Part shown: in pieces, positions 8,371 to 15,626 of the stretch
Layout of the letters: the number at the start of each line of letters is the position of its first letter
Position numbering within the stretch: position 1 is the first letter of the stretch
Assembly: GCA_020027875.1 (NCBI GenBank)
Contig: JAHRHA010000010.1
Location: 1-64,000, forward strand
Length of the DNA stretch: 64,000 bases
Direction of reading: 5' to 3'
Origin: Micromonosporaceae bacterium
GTDB lineage: Bacteria; Actinomycetota; Actinomycetes; Mycobacteriales; Micromonosporaceae
Translations under genes and position numbers: made by a program
Notes under the pieces: generated by a model
Seen by the model: the letters and a program-made list of their open reading frames with translations, nothing else
Told to the model about the DNA's origin: nothing
Databases searched by the model: none

Positions 8371-8415
8371 GTACGTACGACGTTCCAGCCCACACACTCA
8401 GCCAGGGAGCCCCAC

Positions 8416-8772
8416 ATGCGCAAGTCCAGCCTCGCAGTCAAGATCGCCGGAGGCGCGATTCTCGCCTTCGGGCTCACCGGCGGCGGCGTCGCCTTGGCGG
8501 CCGCGAACTCACCCAGCGTCCAGGAAACTCCGACCGTGGTGCCCTCCGGCACAGACGAGCACGGCCAGGTCGGCGAGGACGGCCAGGTCGGCGAGGACGG
8601 CCAGGTCGGCGAGGACGGCCAGGTCGGCGAGGACGGCCAGGCCAACCAGGGCGGCGAGCATGGCCAGGCCGGTGAGGCCGACGAGGCCAAGCAGGGCGGC
8701 GAAGCCGGCCAGGCCGGTGAGGCCGACGGGGCCAACCAGGGCGGCGAAGACGAGGCCGACGGGGCCAATTAG
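8416..8772 (+). CDS. Secreted low-complexity repeat protein
   Basis: A 118-residue protein with an N-terminal signal peptide (MRKSSLAVKIAGGAILAFG, cleavage probably after ALAAA) and an acidic, disordered mature part. Four exact GQVGED repeats come from an 18-base tandem repeat, followed by looser copies such as GQAGEAD and NQGGE. A GGGAG ribosome binding site precedes the ATG. It is divergent from the sigma gene and may be its target. It overlaps the end of the convergent XRE gene by four bases. The function is unknown; cell-wall or matrix contact is a guess. Confidence 0.65.
   Translation: MRKSSLAVKIAGGAILAFGLTGGGVALAAANSPSVQETPTVVPSGTDEHGQVGEDGQVGEDGQVGEDGQVGEDGQANQGGEHGQAGEADEAKQGGEAGQAGEADGANQGGEDEADGAN
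8563..8634 (+). repeat. 18-bp tandem repeat, four exact copies
   Basis: Unit GGCCAGGTCGGCGAGGAC, four identical copies within the secreted repeat protein, with a partial fifth. The unit length keeps the reading frame, so copy-number change alters only protein length. Confidence 0.9.
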
Positions 8773-9548
8773 CCGCGCAGGAACGACGCGGTCTGGGCGT
8801 CGGCGGGGAAGAACGACTCGATAGCCAGCTCCGAGACGGTCACGTCGAGCGGTGTGCCGAACGTAGCGACGGTGCTCATGAAGGCCAGCTCGTGCCCGTC
8901 GTACCGGATCCGCAGAGGCACCACGACGTCGCCGGAGCCGGGCAGCTCCACCTCGTCCCCGGGCTCGCCGCCTGGGTACGCGCTCAGTTCCTCGTGCAGC
9001 TTTGTCAAGGGCTCATCGGCGGTGAGCTCCACCTGGCGGCGCAGGCGGCCAAGCAGGTGCGAGCGCCATTCGCCGAGATTGACGATGCGTGGCGCCATGC
9101 CGTCGGGGTGAAGGCTGGCGCGGAGGACGTTCACCGGCGGCGCGAGCAGTTCCGGCGCCACGCCGCCGGTGAACAGCGCGATGCTGGCGTTCGCGTCGAC
9201 GAGGTTCCATTGGAGGTCGACCGCGGCGGCCGGGTACGGCTCGTGCGCCGTGAGGATCTGGCGCACCGCTGCCCGTACCGGTTCCATCGACGGCGAGTCC
9301 AATGTGTTCTCGGTGTAGACCGGCGCGAACCCCGCTGCCAGAAGCAGATGGTTGCGTTCGCGGAGTGGTACGTCGAGCCGCTCGGTCAGGTGCAAGATCA
9401 TGTCGCGGCTCGGCGCCGACCGTCCAGTCTCGACAAAGCTGAGGTGCCGGGTCGAGATCTCCGCCTGGATGGAGAGGTCGAGCTGGCTGAGGCGGCGCCG
9501 TTCCCGCCACTGGCGCAGCAGCTCGCCGACGGGCCGGGTTGTTGTCAT
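8769..9548 (-). CDS. XRE-family regulator with MmyB-like C-terminal domain
   Basis: A 259-residue regulator. The helix-turn-helix lies at about residues 8-65 (LLRQWRERRRLSQLDLSIQA ... HLSFVETGRSAPS). The rest matches the MmyB-type ligand-binding region common in actinomycetes (PYPAAAVDLQWNLVDANASI ... ELAIESFFPADAQTASFL). GGGAG sits seven bases before the chosen ATG. The same frame is open further upstream to an ATG at 9689 that overlaps the previous gene by ATGA; using it would add a 47-residue tail of RPGHGE repeats. Family members usually regulate a neighbouring reductase or membrane gene, so the upstream membrane protein and SnoaL-like gene are likely targets. Confidence 0.85.
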   Translation of the reverse strand: MTTTRPVGELLRQWRERRRLSQLDLSIQAEISTRHLSFVETGRSAPSRDMILHLTERLDVPLRERNHLLLAAGFAPVYTENTLDSPSMEPVRAAVRQILTAHEPYPAAAVDLQWNLVDANASIALFTGGVAPELLAPPVNVLRASLHPDGMAPRIVNLGEWRSHLLGRLRRQVELTADEPLTKLHEELSAYPGGEPGDEVELPGSGDVVVPLRIRYDGHELAFMSTVATFGTPLDVTVSELAIESFFPADAQTASFLRG

Positions 9549-9572
9549 GACGCTCCCACGGCCTCGACCGTA

Positions 9573-9662
9573 CCGCTCGCCGCGGCCGGGTCGCTCGCCG
9601 TGGCCGGGTCGCTCGCCGTGGCCGGGTCGCTCGCCGTGGCCGGGTCGCTCGCGCCGGCCGGA
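9573..9662. repeat. 18-bp tandem repeat, about five copies
   Basis: Unit TCGCTCGCCGTGGCCGGG with three exact copies (9591-9644) and degenerate copies at both ends. It lies in the leader, or alternatively in the N-terminal extension, of the XRE regulator. On the minus strand it would encode RPGHGE repeats. Confidence 0.85.
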
Positions 9663-9685
9663 GCCGACGCGAGCGGTGGTTGCGT

Positions 9686-10087
9686 TCATGCTGGGCGGGG
9701 CGCCGGCTGGGCACGCCGGAGGCCGACGTACTGCAGCCCGACGAGGAACAACACCGCGGCCGCCTGGGCGAGGACCACCGCCGTGCCGAGGGCGGTGAGG
9801 GTGAGCCAGTCGACGGCGGCGATCAGGGCGCTCTCCACCACCCACAGCAGGTTGACCGCGATGACCGCCCAGGTGGCGGCGACGTTGATGCGCCGGCGGC
9901 TCGCGATGAGCCAGACCAAGCCCGCGTACGCGATCAGGAGCACTCCGGTCGGGACGAGCACCGCTACCGGGGCTCCGAGGGAGTCGGCGATCAGCGGTCC
10001 GGCGACCGCCATTGCGAGGCCGACGGCCGCGGTCGCGACGGCGTCGAGCTTCAAAGCGAGGCGCAGCAGCGCCGTGGAGTCGTTCAT
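9686..10087 (-). CDS. Small integral membrane protein
   Basis: A 133-residue protein with four predicted membrane helices and short loops (for example ALKLDAVATAAVGLAMAVAG and TGVLLIAYAGLVWLIA). The ATG at 10087 is preceded by AAGGGGAG. The gene sits between a SnoaL-like gene and an XRE regulator on the same strand, and its stop overlaps a possible upstream start of the regulator by ATGA. Actinomycete homologues of this kind are annotated only as hypothetical membrane proteins. Confidence 0.7.
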   Translation of the reverse strand: MNDSTALLRLALKLDAVATAAVGLAMAVAGPLIADSLGAPVAVLVPTGVLLIAYAGLVWLIASRRRINVAATWAVIAVNLLWVVESALIAAVDWLTLTALGTAVVLAQAAAVLFLVGLQYVGLRRAQPAPRPA

Positions 10088-10107
10088 TGGTACTCCCCTT
10101 CCTGTGA

Positions 10108-10155
10108 TCACCGTGGATTGGCGCACGCGGCGGTGCACCAGATCCCGGTGATCAC
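10108..10155 (-). CDS. Conserved mini-ORF, copy 1 (ITGIWCTAAC peptide)
   Basis: A GTG-started 15-codon frame encoding MITGIWCTAACANPR, four bases after the SnoaL-like stop and just before the ribosome binding site of the membrane protein gene. A second frame at 30379-30432 encodes the same core, ITGIWCT.AC. The two differ at silent third positions in both threonine codons, which argues for selection on the peptide. It could be a leader peptide or a translational coupler. No ribosome binding site of its own is obvious. Confidence 0.4.
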   Translation of the reverse strand: MITGIWCTAACANPR

Positions 10156-10159
10156 GGCG

Positions 10160-10531
10160 TCAGCTCGGGTGACTGATGGACTCGAAGAAGCCGGTGACCT
10201 CGCGGAGCCGGCCGTCGTCGGCGAGAACCGCGTAGTCGACCCCGGTGGCGAGTGGGGTGCCGCCGTCGGGTCCGGCGAGCTCCCAGCTCCAGCGAACCCG
10301 GTCGTGGTGGGCGTCAACGGGACCTGTCAGCCGGAATCGGTAGCCGGGGTAGGCGGTGTGCACACCGACGACCATCTGGTCGAGGCCGTCGTGGCCGTCG
10401 GCGGTGAAGCGCGGATCAACGTACGAGGCATCCGGCGTCCAGGTGGCGGCGGTGACCTCCTTGCGCCGCGCCGGGTCCGTCTCGTTCCACATCGCGAAGT
10501 AGCCGTCGACGATGATCTCGATGTCGCTCAT
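10160..10531 (-). CDS. SnoaL-like/NTF2-fold protein
   Basis: A 123-residue single-domain protein of the SnoaL/NTF2 fold: IVDGYFAMWNETDPARRKEV, then TPDASYVDPRFTADGHDGLD, then FRLTGPVDAHHDRVRWSWEL. Such proteins bind small hydrophobic molecules in a conical barrel and can be hydrolases, isomerases or simple binding proteins. A GGAGGACATC ribosome binding site precedes the ATG. It is the first gene of a minus-strand group with the mini-ORF, membrane protein and XRE regulator. Confidence 0.85.
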   Translation of the reverse strand: MSDIEIIVDGYFAMWNETDPARRKEVTAATWTPDASYVDPRFTADGHDGLDQMVVGVHTAYPGYRFRLTGPVDAHHDRVRWSWELAGPDGGTPLATGVDYAVLADDGRLREVTGFFESISHPS

Positions 10532-10711
10532 GATGTCCTCCGATGGATGGGGTGTCGTTGTGACACCACGACCATCGCCCGCGCCGGGTCATCCTGTCGA
10601 TTACCCCGGAGGTAATGCCAACGGCGAGTACGGCACCAGGCGGCCGTCGCCGGACGCGCGACAACCGAGGCCATTGACGGTAGTGTCCGCTGAGATCACT
10701 GAGGAGCTGTG

Positions 10712-11662
10712 ATGACAGACATCGCTGTCGAGGTGCGCGGGCTGACCAAGTCGTACGGCAACGTGAACGCGCTGGCCGGAATCGACCTGCAGATCGGCCA
10801 CGGCGAGGTGTTCGCGCTTCTCGGGCCGAACGGCGCCGGCAAGACGACGACCGTGGAGATCCTCGAGGGCTACCGTCACCGAGACGGCGGCGAGGTCGCC
10901 GTGCTTGGTTTGGATCCCGGCCGCCAGCGCGCACGGTTGAAGAAGCATATCGGCATCGTGCTCCAATCAACGGGGGTCGACCGGTTCCTCACTGTGGCCG
11001 AGACGATCGCCATGTACTCCGGCTACTACCCCCGCCCGCGGCCGGTGGACGAGGTCATCGAGGTCGTCGGTTTGACGGAGAAACGCAACAGCCGGGTGGT
11101 GAAGCTCTCTGGCGGCCAGCAGCGCCGCCTCGATGTGGCGATCGCGCTGTGCGGCGACCCGCAGCTCTTGTTCCTCGACGAACCGACGACCGGGTTCGAC
11201 CCGTCGGCACGGCATGAGGCCTGGGACGTGGTCAGGAACCTCGCCACGTTGGGCAAGACCGTTCTGCTCACTACCCACTACATGGATGAGGCCCAACACC
11301 TTGCCGACCGGGTAGCCGTCATCGCGGCCGGGCGCATCGTCGCGGAGGGCACCCCGGCTACGCTCGCCGGGCGGGACACCGCTCGGGCCCGGGTTCGCTA
11401 CCGCCTTCCGGGCGGGGTGGTGCCGCCGGCTGACCTCGGCGAGCCGCCCGACCCGGACGGATTCGTGGAGTTCGCGCCCGAGGATCTCGCCCGGGCGCTG
11501 CACAGCCTGACCGGCTGGGCGATCGAGCACGCTATCGCGCTGGACGAGCTGCAAATCCTGCGTCCGTCGCTGGAGGACGTCTACCTTGAACTCACCGGCG
11601 CCGCGACCGAGGCCGTAACGGCGCCTGGCGTGAGACCGCCGGCGGCGAGGAGTCCACAATGA
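10712..11662 (+). CDS. ABC transporter ATP-binding protein
   Basis: A 316-residue ATPase subunit of an ABC-2 exporter. Walker A is GPNGAGKTT (about 38-46), the signature is LSGGQQRR, and Walker B is LLFLDEP, followed by the H-loop region LLTTHYMDEA. The C-terminal extension of about 90 residues is typical of drug and lipid exporter ATPases. GAGGAG lies five bases before the ATG; a GTG just upstream is less well placed. The permease gene overlaps by ATGA, so the two form one unit. The substrate is unknown. Confidence 0.92.
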   Translation: MTDIAVEVRGLTKSYGNVNALAGIDLQIGHGEVFALLGPNGAGKTTTVEILEGYRHRDGGEVAVLGLDPGRQRARLKKHIGIVLQSTGVDRFLTVAETIAMYSGYYPRPRPVDEVIEVVGLTEKRNSRVVKLSGGQQRRLDVAIALCGDPQLLFLDEPTTGFDPSARHEAWDVVRNLATLGKTVLLTTHYMDEAQHLADRVAVIAAGRIVAEGTPATLAGRDTARARVRYRLPGGVVPPADLGEPPDPDGFVEFAPEDLARALHSLTGWAIEHAIALDELQILRPSLEDVYLELTGAATEAVTAPGVRPPAARSPQ

Positions 11663-12426
11663 ACGCTCCGGCGCTGACGCTGACCCAGATGCGCTACGTG
11701 AACAAGGCATTCTGGCGAAACCCAGTTTCGGCCTTCTTCACGTTCGCCTTCCCGCTCATGTTCCTGGTAATCTTCACCGCGCTGCTGGGCCGTGACACGA
11801 TCGTGGTGGGCGGGCGCGAGGTCGACCTGTCCACGTACTACGTCGCCGCAATGGTGTCGTTCTCGGTAATCACAGCGACCTACAACAACATCGCCACGAG
11901 CCTGACGTTCCAACGCGACCTGGGCGTCCTCAAGCGAACCAACGGCACACCGCTTCCCACTGGCGTTTACCTCGCCGCGCGCGTATTTCACGCTCTCCTG
12001 GTCTCCTTGCTGCTCGTGGCGATCACCGTCGCCTTCGGTACAGTCTTCTACGACTCGGAGGTCCCGACGGGTGCCACCCTGGCCCGTCTCCTGGCGATGC
12101 TCATGATTGGCGCGGCCAGCTTCTGTGCGCTCGGATTCGCCGTCACGGCGGTGATCCCCAATGCCGACGCGGCCGCCCCGATCGTCAACGCCACCATTCT
12201 GCCGTTGCTGTTCCTGTCCGGCATCTTCATCCCCATCGGCGACAACGCCCCCGACTGGCTCACCTGGACCGCCCGGATCTTCCCGGTCAAACCCTTCGCG
12301 GACGGCGTCCAGGCCGGCTTCCTCGGGACCGCCTTCCATTGGAGCGATGCCCTGGTCGTCGGCGCGTGGGGCATATTCGGCCTGATCATGGCGGCGAGGT
12401 ACTTCAGCTGGGAGCCCCGTACATAG
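11659..12426 (+). CDS. ABC-2 type transporter permease
   Basis: A 255-residue permease with six hydrophobic segments and the ABC-2 pattern: the first helix FFTFAFPLMFLVIFTALLG, a loop with FQRDLGVLKRTNGTPLP, and the late LPLLFLSGIFIPI helix with PVKPFADGVQAGF after it. It overlaps the ATPase gene by ATGA and should form the membrane half of the same exporter. The next gene is convergent. Confidence 0.92.
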   Translation: MNAPALTLTQMRYVNKAFWRNPVSAFFTFAFPLMFLVIFTALLGRDTIVVGGREVDLSTYYVAAMVSFSVITATYNNIATSLTFQRDLGVLKRTNGTPLPTGVYLAARVFHALLVSLLLVAITVAFGTVFYDSEVPTGATLARLLAMLMIGAASFCALGFAVTAVIPNADAAAPIVNATILPLLFLSGIFIPIGDNAPDWLTWTARIFPVKPFADGVQAGFLGTAFHWSDALVVGAWGIFGLIMAARYFSWEPRT

Positions 12427-12451
12427 CCCACGCCTAGAGTCGGAGCGCGAG

Positions 12452-13414
12452 CTACTGGTTGGCCGGCACGACGACCGGAGCCGGAACCGGTACACCAAAG
12501 ACAGTCGCGACAAGGTCACTCAATTCCTGTACGCCGTGGTCGATGGTGTCGCCGCCGGGCAGCTGGTGATACATCGCGGCCACGACGTACCGCTCGTCAG
12601 GCCCGGCAAAGCCGACCGTCGCCGTGATCCAATGGGTCCTGCCCGCATCCATCTCCTGCGACCAGCCGCCCTTCACGCCCGGCCTGAGTGACTCGCCGGC
12701 CGACCACACGCCCCATTTCTGAATCGCACCGACCGTACGCATCGCGTGGACCAGGTACGCGCGGTCTTCGGAATCCAACGTGTCGAGAATGTACGACATC
12801 AATGCCGCGAGATCCGACGACGTGCATTTGATGAAGCCCCACCGACTCGGGAAGCCGTTCACATAGGTGGCTGTCTTCATGCCGTACAGGCCGCGCATGC
12901 GCTGCATGAAGGCAAGCGGCTGCACGTACCGGTTCCATACCGCGTCAGCGGCGTCGTTATCGGAGACGGCGAGCATCGCGTCGAGTTGGTTCCGCGCCTT
13001 CGGATCAAGAGTGATCTCGCCGGCTCGGGCCTGTTCGAGCAGGGTGGCCGCGACGGCAAGCTTCGGCGTCGAGCCGGCCCAGATGACGTAGTCCGACTCG
13101 CCCGCACTCCAGACTGCACCGGTCTGCCGATCCCGCACGACCATGCTGATGTGCCCGGTCTGCTTGCTCATCAACGTCGTCGCGGCCTCGAACCGGGTGC
13201 GCTGGGCGCAGTCCCATGGGCCGGGCTCGCAGGCGGGCTCCGGCGCGGTGGTAGCGAACGTGGCGGAGCCCGGTTGTTGCCCGATAGTCGCACGGACGCG
13301 CCCCGATGCCAACCAAATGATGGCCGACACGGCCAAGATTACAACGACCCCAAGGGCCACAAGGCCGGCGAAGCCGCGGGACCGTCGGCGATGGGGCGAC
13401 GCTGTTCCATGCAT
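12452..13414 (-). CDS. Membrane-anchored serine hydrolase, class A beta-lactamase fold
   Basis: A 320-residue protein with an uncleaved N-terminal anchor (about 14-36) after an arginine-rich start. The outer domain keeps the serine beta-lactamase/PBP motifs: STPK at 115-118 as the catalytic SxxK, SDN at 151-153, and a KGG box near residue 249 in place of KTG. The combination suggests a beta-lactamase-fold peptidase or esterase acting on the cell wall. True resistance activity cannot be deduced. It is convergent with the ABC exporter and lies 25 bases from its stop. Confidence 0.8.
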   Translation of the reverse strand: MHGTASPHRRRSRGFAGLVALGVVVILAVSAIIWLASGRVRATIGQQPGSATFATTAPEPACEPGPWDCAQRTRFEAATTLMSKQTGHISMVVRDRQTGAVWSAGESDYVIWAGSTPKLAVAATLLEQARAGEITLDPKARNQLDAMLAVSDNDAADAVWNRYVQPLAFMQRMRGLYGMKTATYVNGFPSRWGFIKCTSSDLAALMSYILDTLDSEDRAYLVHAMRTVGAIQKWGVWSAGESLRPGVKGGWSQEMDAGRTHWITATVGFAGPDERYVVAAMYHQLPGGDTIDHGVQELSDLVATVFGVPVPAPVVVPANQ

Positions 13415-13540
13415 GCGGTCAGCGAGCCCACGTCATGCCACACGGGTGCCGGTAGTTGACTCTGCCCAGTTTCATGGTGGGTAACACTAACCCCAGCGCG
13501 TCGTTAGCGACCTCCGACGCCAGAGAGTGGCCGACGGGTC

Positions 13541-14176
13541 TCAGCGGACGGGCCGCGCTTCGACGCCGGTCAGCAGCGCATCCAGCGTGTCCAGGTCGGC
13601 CCAGCCGCTGACGCTGAGCCGACCCGAGGCGTCAACGTTGACCTCCACCCGGTCGTGGACCTGGTCGAGGTTGTCGAGCAGCGCGGCGTACCGGTCGGTC
13701 AGCGCCACGAACTCCTGGTTGCGGGATCCTACCCACGGGCGCCTCGTGTCGATCTGGTCGGCCAAGAACGGCCCCGCCACCAGTAGGTCCGTCGACGCGA
13801 GCAGCGCCGCGACGTCTTCGCGTCCCGCTTCCCCCGCAGCGCTCAGCTCATCCAGCGTGAACCCCGTGAATGTCATGACCGAACGCCCCGCCGCCCGCAC
13901 CCCGGCCGCCACCACGGCCAGCGCCGCGGCCTGGTCGAACGGCTCCCCGCCCAGGAGCGTCAGCCCTTCCGTCCCGGCAGCGACGACCTGCGACATGAGT
14001 TTCTCGACGGAGAACAGGGCCCCACCCCTAACGGACCACATCTGCGGATTGAAGCATCCCGGGCACCTGATGCTGCAGCCCTGCACCCAGATCGCCGTAC
14101 GCTCGCCGGGTCCCTCCACGACCGTGCGGGGAAGGAAACGCGCGACCGCGACGATGTGACTGTCTACATCAGACAT
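13541..14176 (-). CDS. 4Fe-4S single-cluster / radical SAM activase-like protein
   Basis: A 211-residue protein related to the activating enzymes of glycyl-radical proteins (NrdG/PflA type). The cluster motif CxxxCxxC is C34, C38 and C41 in QGCSIRCPGCFNP, and the SAM-binding GGEP motif is at 76-79 (LLGGEPFDQA). It lacks the extra C-terminal domain of larger radical SAM enzymes. It is the last gene of a minus-strand operon led by the AAA+ ATPase, with its start overlapping the previous gene by eight bases. No glycyl-radical enzyme gene is in the window, so the substrate may be an operon partner. Confidence 0.85.
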   Translation of the reverse strand: MSDVDSHIVAVARFLPRTVVEGPGERTAIWVQGCSIRCPGCFNPQMWSVRGGALFSVEKLMSQVVAAGTEGLTLLGGEPFDQAAALAVVAAGVRAAGRSVMTFTGFTLDELSAAGEAGREDVAALLASTDLLVAGPFLADQIDTRRPWVGSRNQEFVALTDRYAALLDNLDQVHDRVEVNVDASGRLSVSGWADLDTLDALLTGVEARPVR

Positions 14177-14969
14177 CAACGACGCGGCCCGAGCTAGGCG
14201 GCGTTGCGTCGTTGATCCGCTGCGGTGGTGTGCACACGACCATGCCGCGGATCTGGGCGAACTCGTGCGGCGCCAGATTGGTCGCTGCCGCGAACTCCTC
14301 AACGCTGCCAAAGCCCTGCCGCGTGTGTCGCTCTGCGACGGTCCGGTGCGCCCGTGCCGCGTCGAAGCCCGGCAGTGCCGCGAACTGCTCGGTGGTCGCC
14401 AGATTGACGTCGAGTGGGCCACCGTGAGCGAACGGGGCTGTGGCCGGTACGGGTTGAGCAGGCATGGGTTGCGCCATTGGCCCAGGACTGTAGTACTGCG
14501 GAGCGCCTTGCTGCATGGCCGACACCTGGGGCGGTAGCGGAGGCGGGTAGCCGGGCGGCGGAGGGTACCCGCCGTGCGGCGGCACTGGATACCCAGGCGG
14601 TGGTGCCTGCCCATACCAGGGCGAGTCGTGGTACGTGCGCCAGCGCAACCAGTCTCTGTTGATGAGGCCGGCGTGGATAACGCCGCCCACCCAGACCACG
14701 AGCAGACTGCCTAAGGTCAGGTCCTGCAGGAGCGACTCCGGCTGTGATGCGCCAAAGGCCACGAAGCACCCAACGCCCGCCACCAAGTAGGCGATCCCGG
14801 GGATCCACCAAGCCGGGCGCTTAGCGCGAAGTCCGATGTAGAGAAAGCCGGCACCGGTCATGATGCCGAAGCACAGGATCGATGGGAGGATCCAGGCGCT
14901 GTGGCCGACGCCCCACCAGAAGCTCCTGCGCTTCCCGGTCAGATCTCGGCCGCTACTTCCCATCGACAT
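14169..14969 (-). CDS. Membrane protein with C-terminal helix-hairpin-helix domain
   Basis: A 266-residue protein with three parts. Residues 15-105 hold three hydrophobic segments (HSAWILPSILCFGIMTGAGF and following). Residues 115-175 are a flexible Pro/Gly/Tyr-rich linker. Residues 188-250 form a ComEA-like helix-hairpin-helix (DVNLATTEQFAALPGFDAAR, then GFGSVEEFAAAT), a fold that often binds DNA. AGGAGG precedes the ATG. It overlaps both neighbours in the AAA+ operon, implying tethering of the system at the membrane. Confidence 0.75.
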   Translation of the reverse strand: MSMGSSGRDLTGKRRSFWWGVGHSAWILPSILCFGIMTGAGFLYIGLRAKRPAWWIPGIAYLVAGVGCFVAFGASQPESLLQDLTLGSLLVVWVGGVIHAGLINRDWLRWRTYHDSPWYGQAPPPGYPVPPHGGYPPPPGYPPPLPPQVSAMQQGAPQYYSPGPMAQPMPAQPVPATAPFAHGGPLDVNLATTEQFAALPGFDAARAHRTVAERHTRQGFGSVEEFAAATNLAPHEFAQIRGMVVCTPPQRINDATPPSSGRVVDV

Positions 14970-15171
14970 GGCGCACCTCCTGCGCCAGGGGCACCCGCTC
15001 GCGCGTACGGGTGTAGTCGTCCGTGTATTCGCTCGTCGCCGTCCGCGCCTCCAGGAGGTCCTCCAGGACCGCGATGTAGTCCAGACACGTGTCGCCCAAC
15101 AAGCCGTGCGTCTTCGCGGAGACGACGCCGTCCGGGCCGACCGTGACCTCGATGCGAGCTTTGTCGACCAT
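14953..15171 (-). CDS. DUF2997-like small protein
   Basis: A 72-residue protein with an N-terminal beta meander (MVDKARIEVTVGPDGVVSAK) followed by GDTCLDYIAVLEDLLE, the look of the DUF2997 family. That family is recurrently found beside DUF1257 genes and Ycf46-like ATPases. GGGAG precedes the ATG. The gene starts two bases after the DUF1257-like stop and overlaps the next gene by 17 bases. The biochemical role is unknown. Confidence 0.75.
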   Translation of the reverse strand: MVDKARIEVTVGPDGVVSAKTHGLLGDTCLDYIAVLEDLLEARTATSEYTDDYTRTRERVPLAQEVRHVDGK

Positions 15172-15173
15172 CG

Positions 15174-15626
15174 TTACTCCCGTCCCTCGACCGCGAAAAC
15201 CAAGGAGACGCTGGCGTCGGCGCCCACGCTCTCCGATTCGAGCCGCAGACCAGCGGCGGGCGCATGCTCGCGAAGCCGGTCGAGCACGGCGCTTTGGACC
15301 TGTCGCCCGTACGCCGCGTCGACGCCGGCCACGATCTCCACGGCGCGCCGATCGTCGACGGAGCCTTCGAGATGGGCTGTCCACACGTCGTCATCATTGC
15401 GCTGGAATGTGGCCCGCACGCCCTCCCAGTTGGCGACCAGAGTGTCGTCCTGCGCGGTCACCTCAGCCCCCGTGTCGCGCAGCGCATCCGCGAGAAGACC
15501 GGGATTGCGCATGCGCGTCTGGACATGACAGACCAGCCGGCCGGTCTCGTCCTTCGCTGTCCGGCTCGCGTGCGCGGCGACGACCGCGCTGATCGCGAGT
15601 GGGAGCAGTATGAGTGACACGCTCAC
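15174..15626 (-). CDS. DUF1257/Ycf35-like protein with N-terminal membrane anchor
   Basis: A 150-residue protein. Residues 1-20 are a hydrophobic anchor or signal (MSVSLILLPLAISAVVAAHA). The rest resembles DUF1257 (plastid Ycf35): VCHVQTRMRNPGLLADALRD, then TLVANWEGV, and a C-terminal YGRQVQSAVLDRLREHA segment followed by a strand. Cyanobacterial and plastid members lack the anchor, so this may be an actinomycete variant. The GTG start overlaps the ATPase stop by one base (TAGTG). Function is unknown; association with the Ycf46-like ATPase recurs in other bacteria. Confidence 0.65.
   Translation of the reverse strand: MSVSLILLPLAISAVVAAHASRTAKDETGRLVCHVQTRMRNPGLLADALRDTGAEVTAQDDTLVANWEGVRATFQRNDDDVWTAHLEGSVDDRRAVEIVAGVDAAYGRQVQSAVLDRLREHAPAAGLRLESESVGADASVSLVFAVEGRE

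Noticed and set aside
8563-8634. Short tandem repeats considered as a CRISPR array
   Set aside because: The 18-bp units are directly adjacent with no spacers and encode GQVGED in a secreted protein.
8892-10151. 419-codon plus-strand open frame
   Set aside because: Antisense to the XRE regulator and membrane protein; it includes the tandem repeat read as SLAVAG and has no ribosome binding site.
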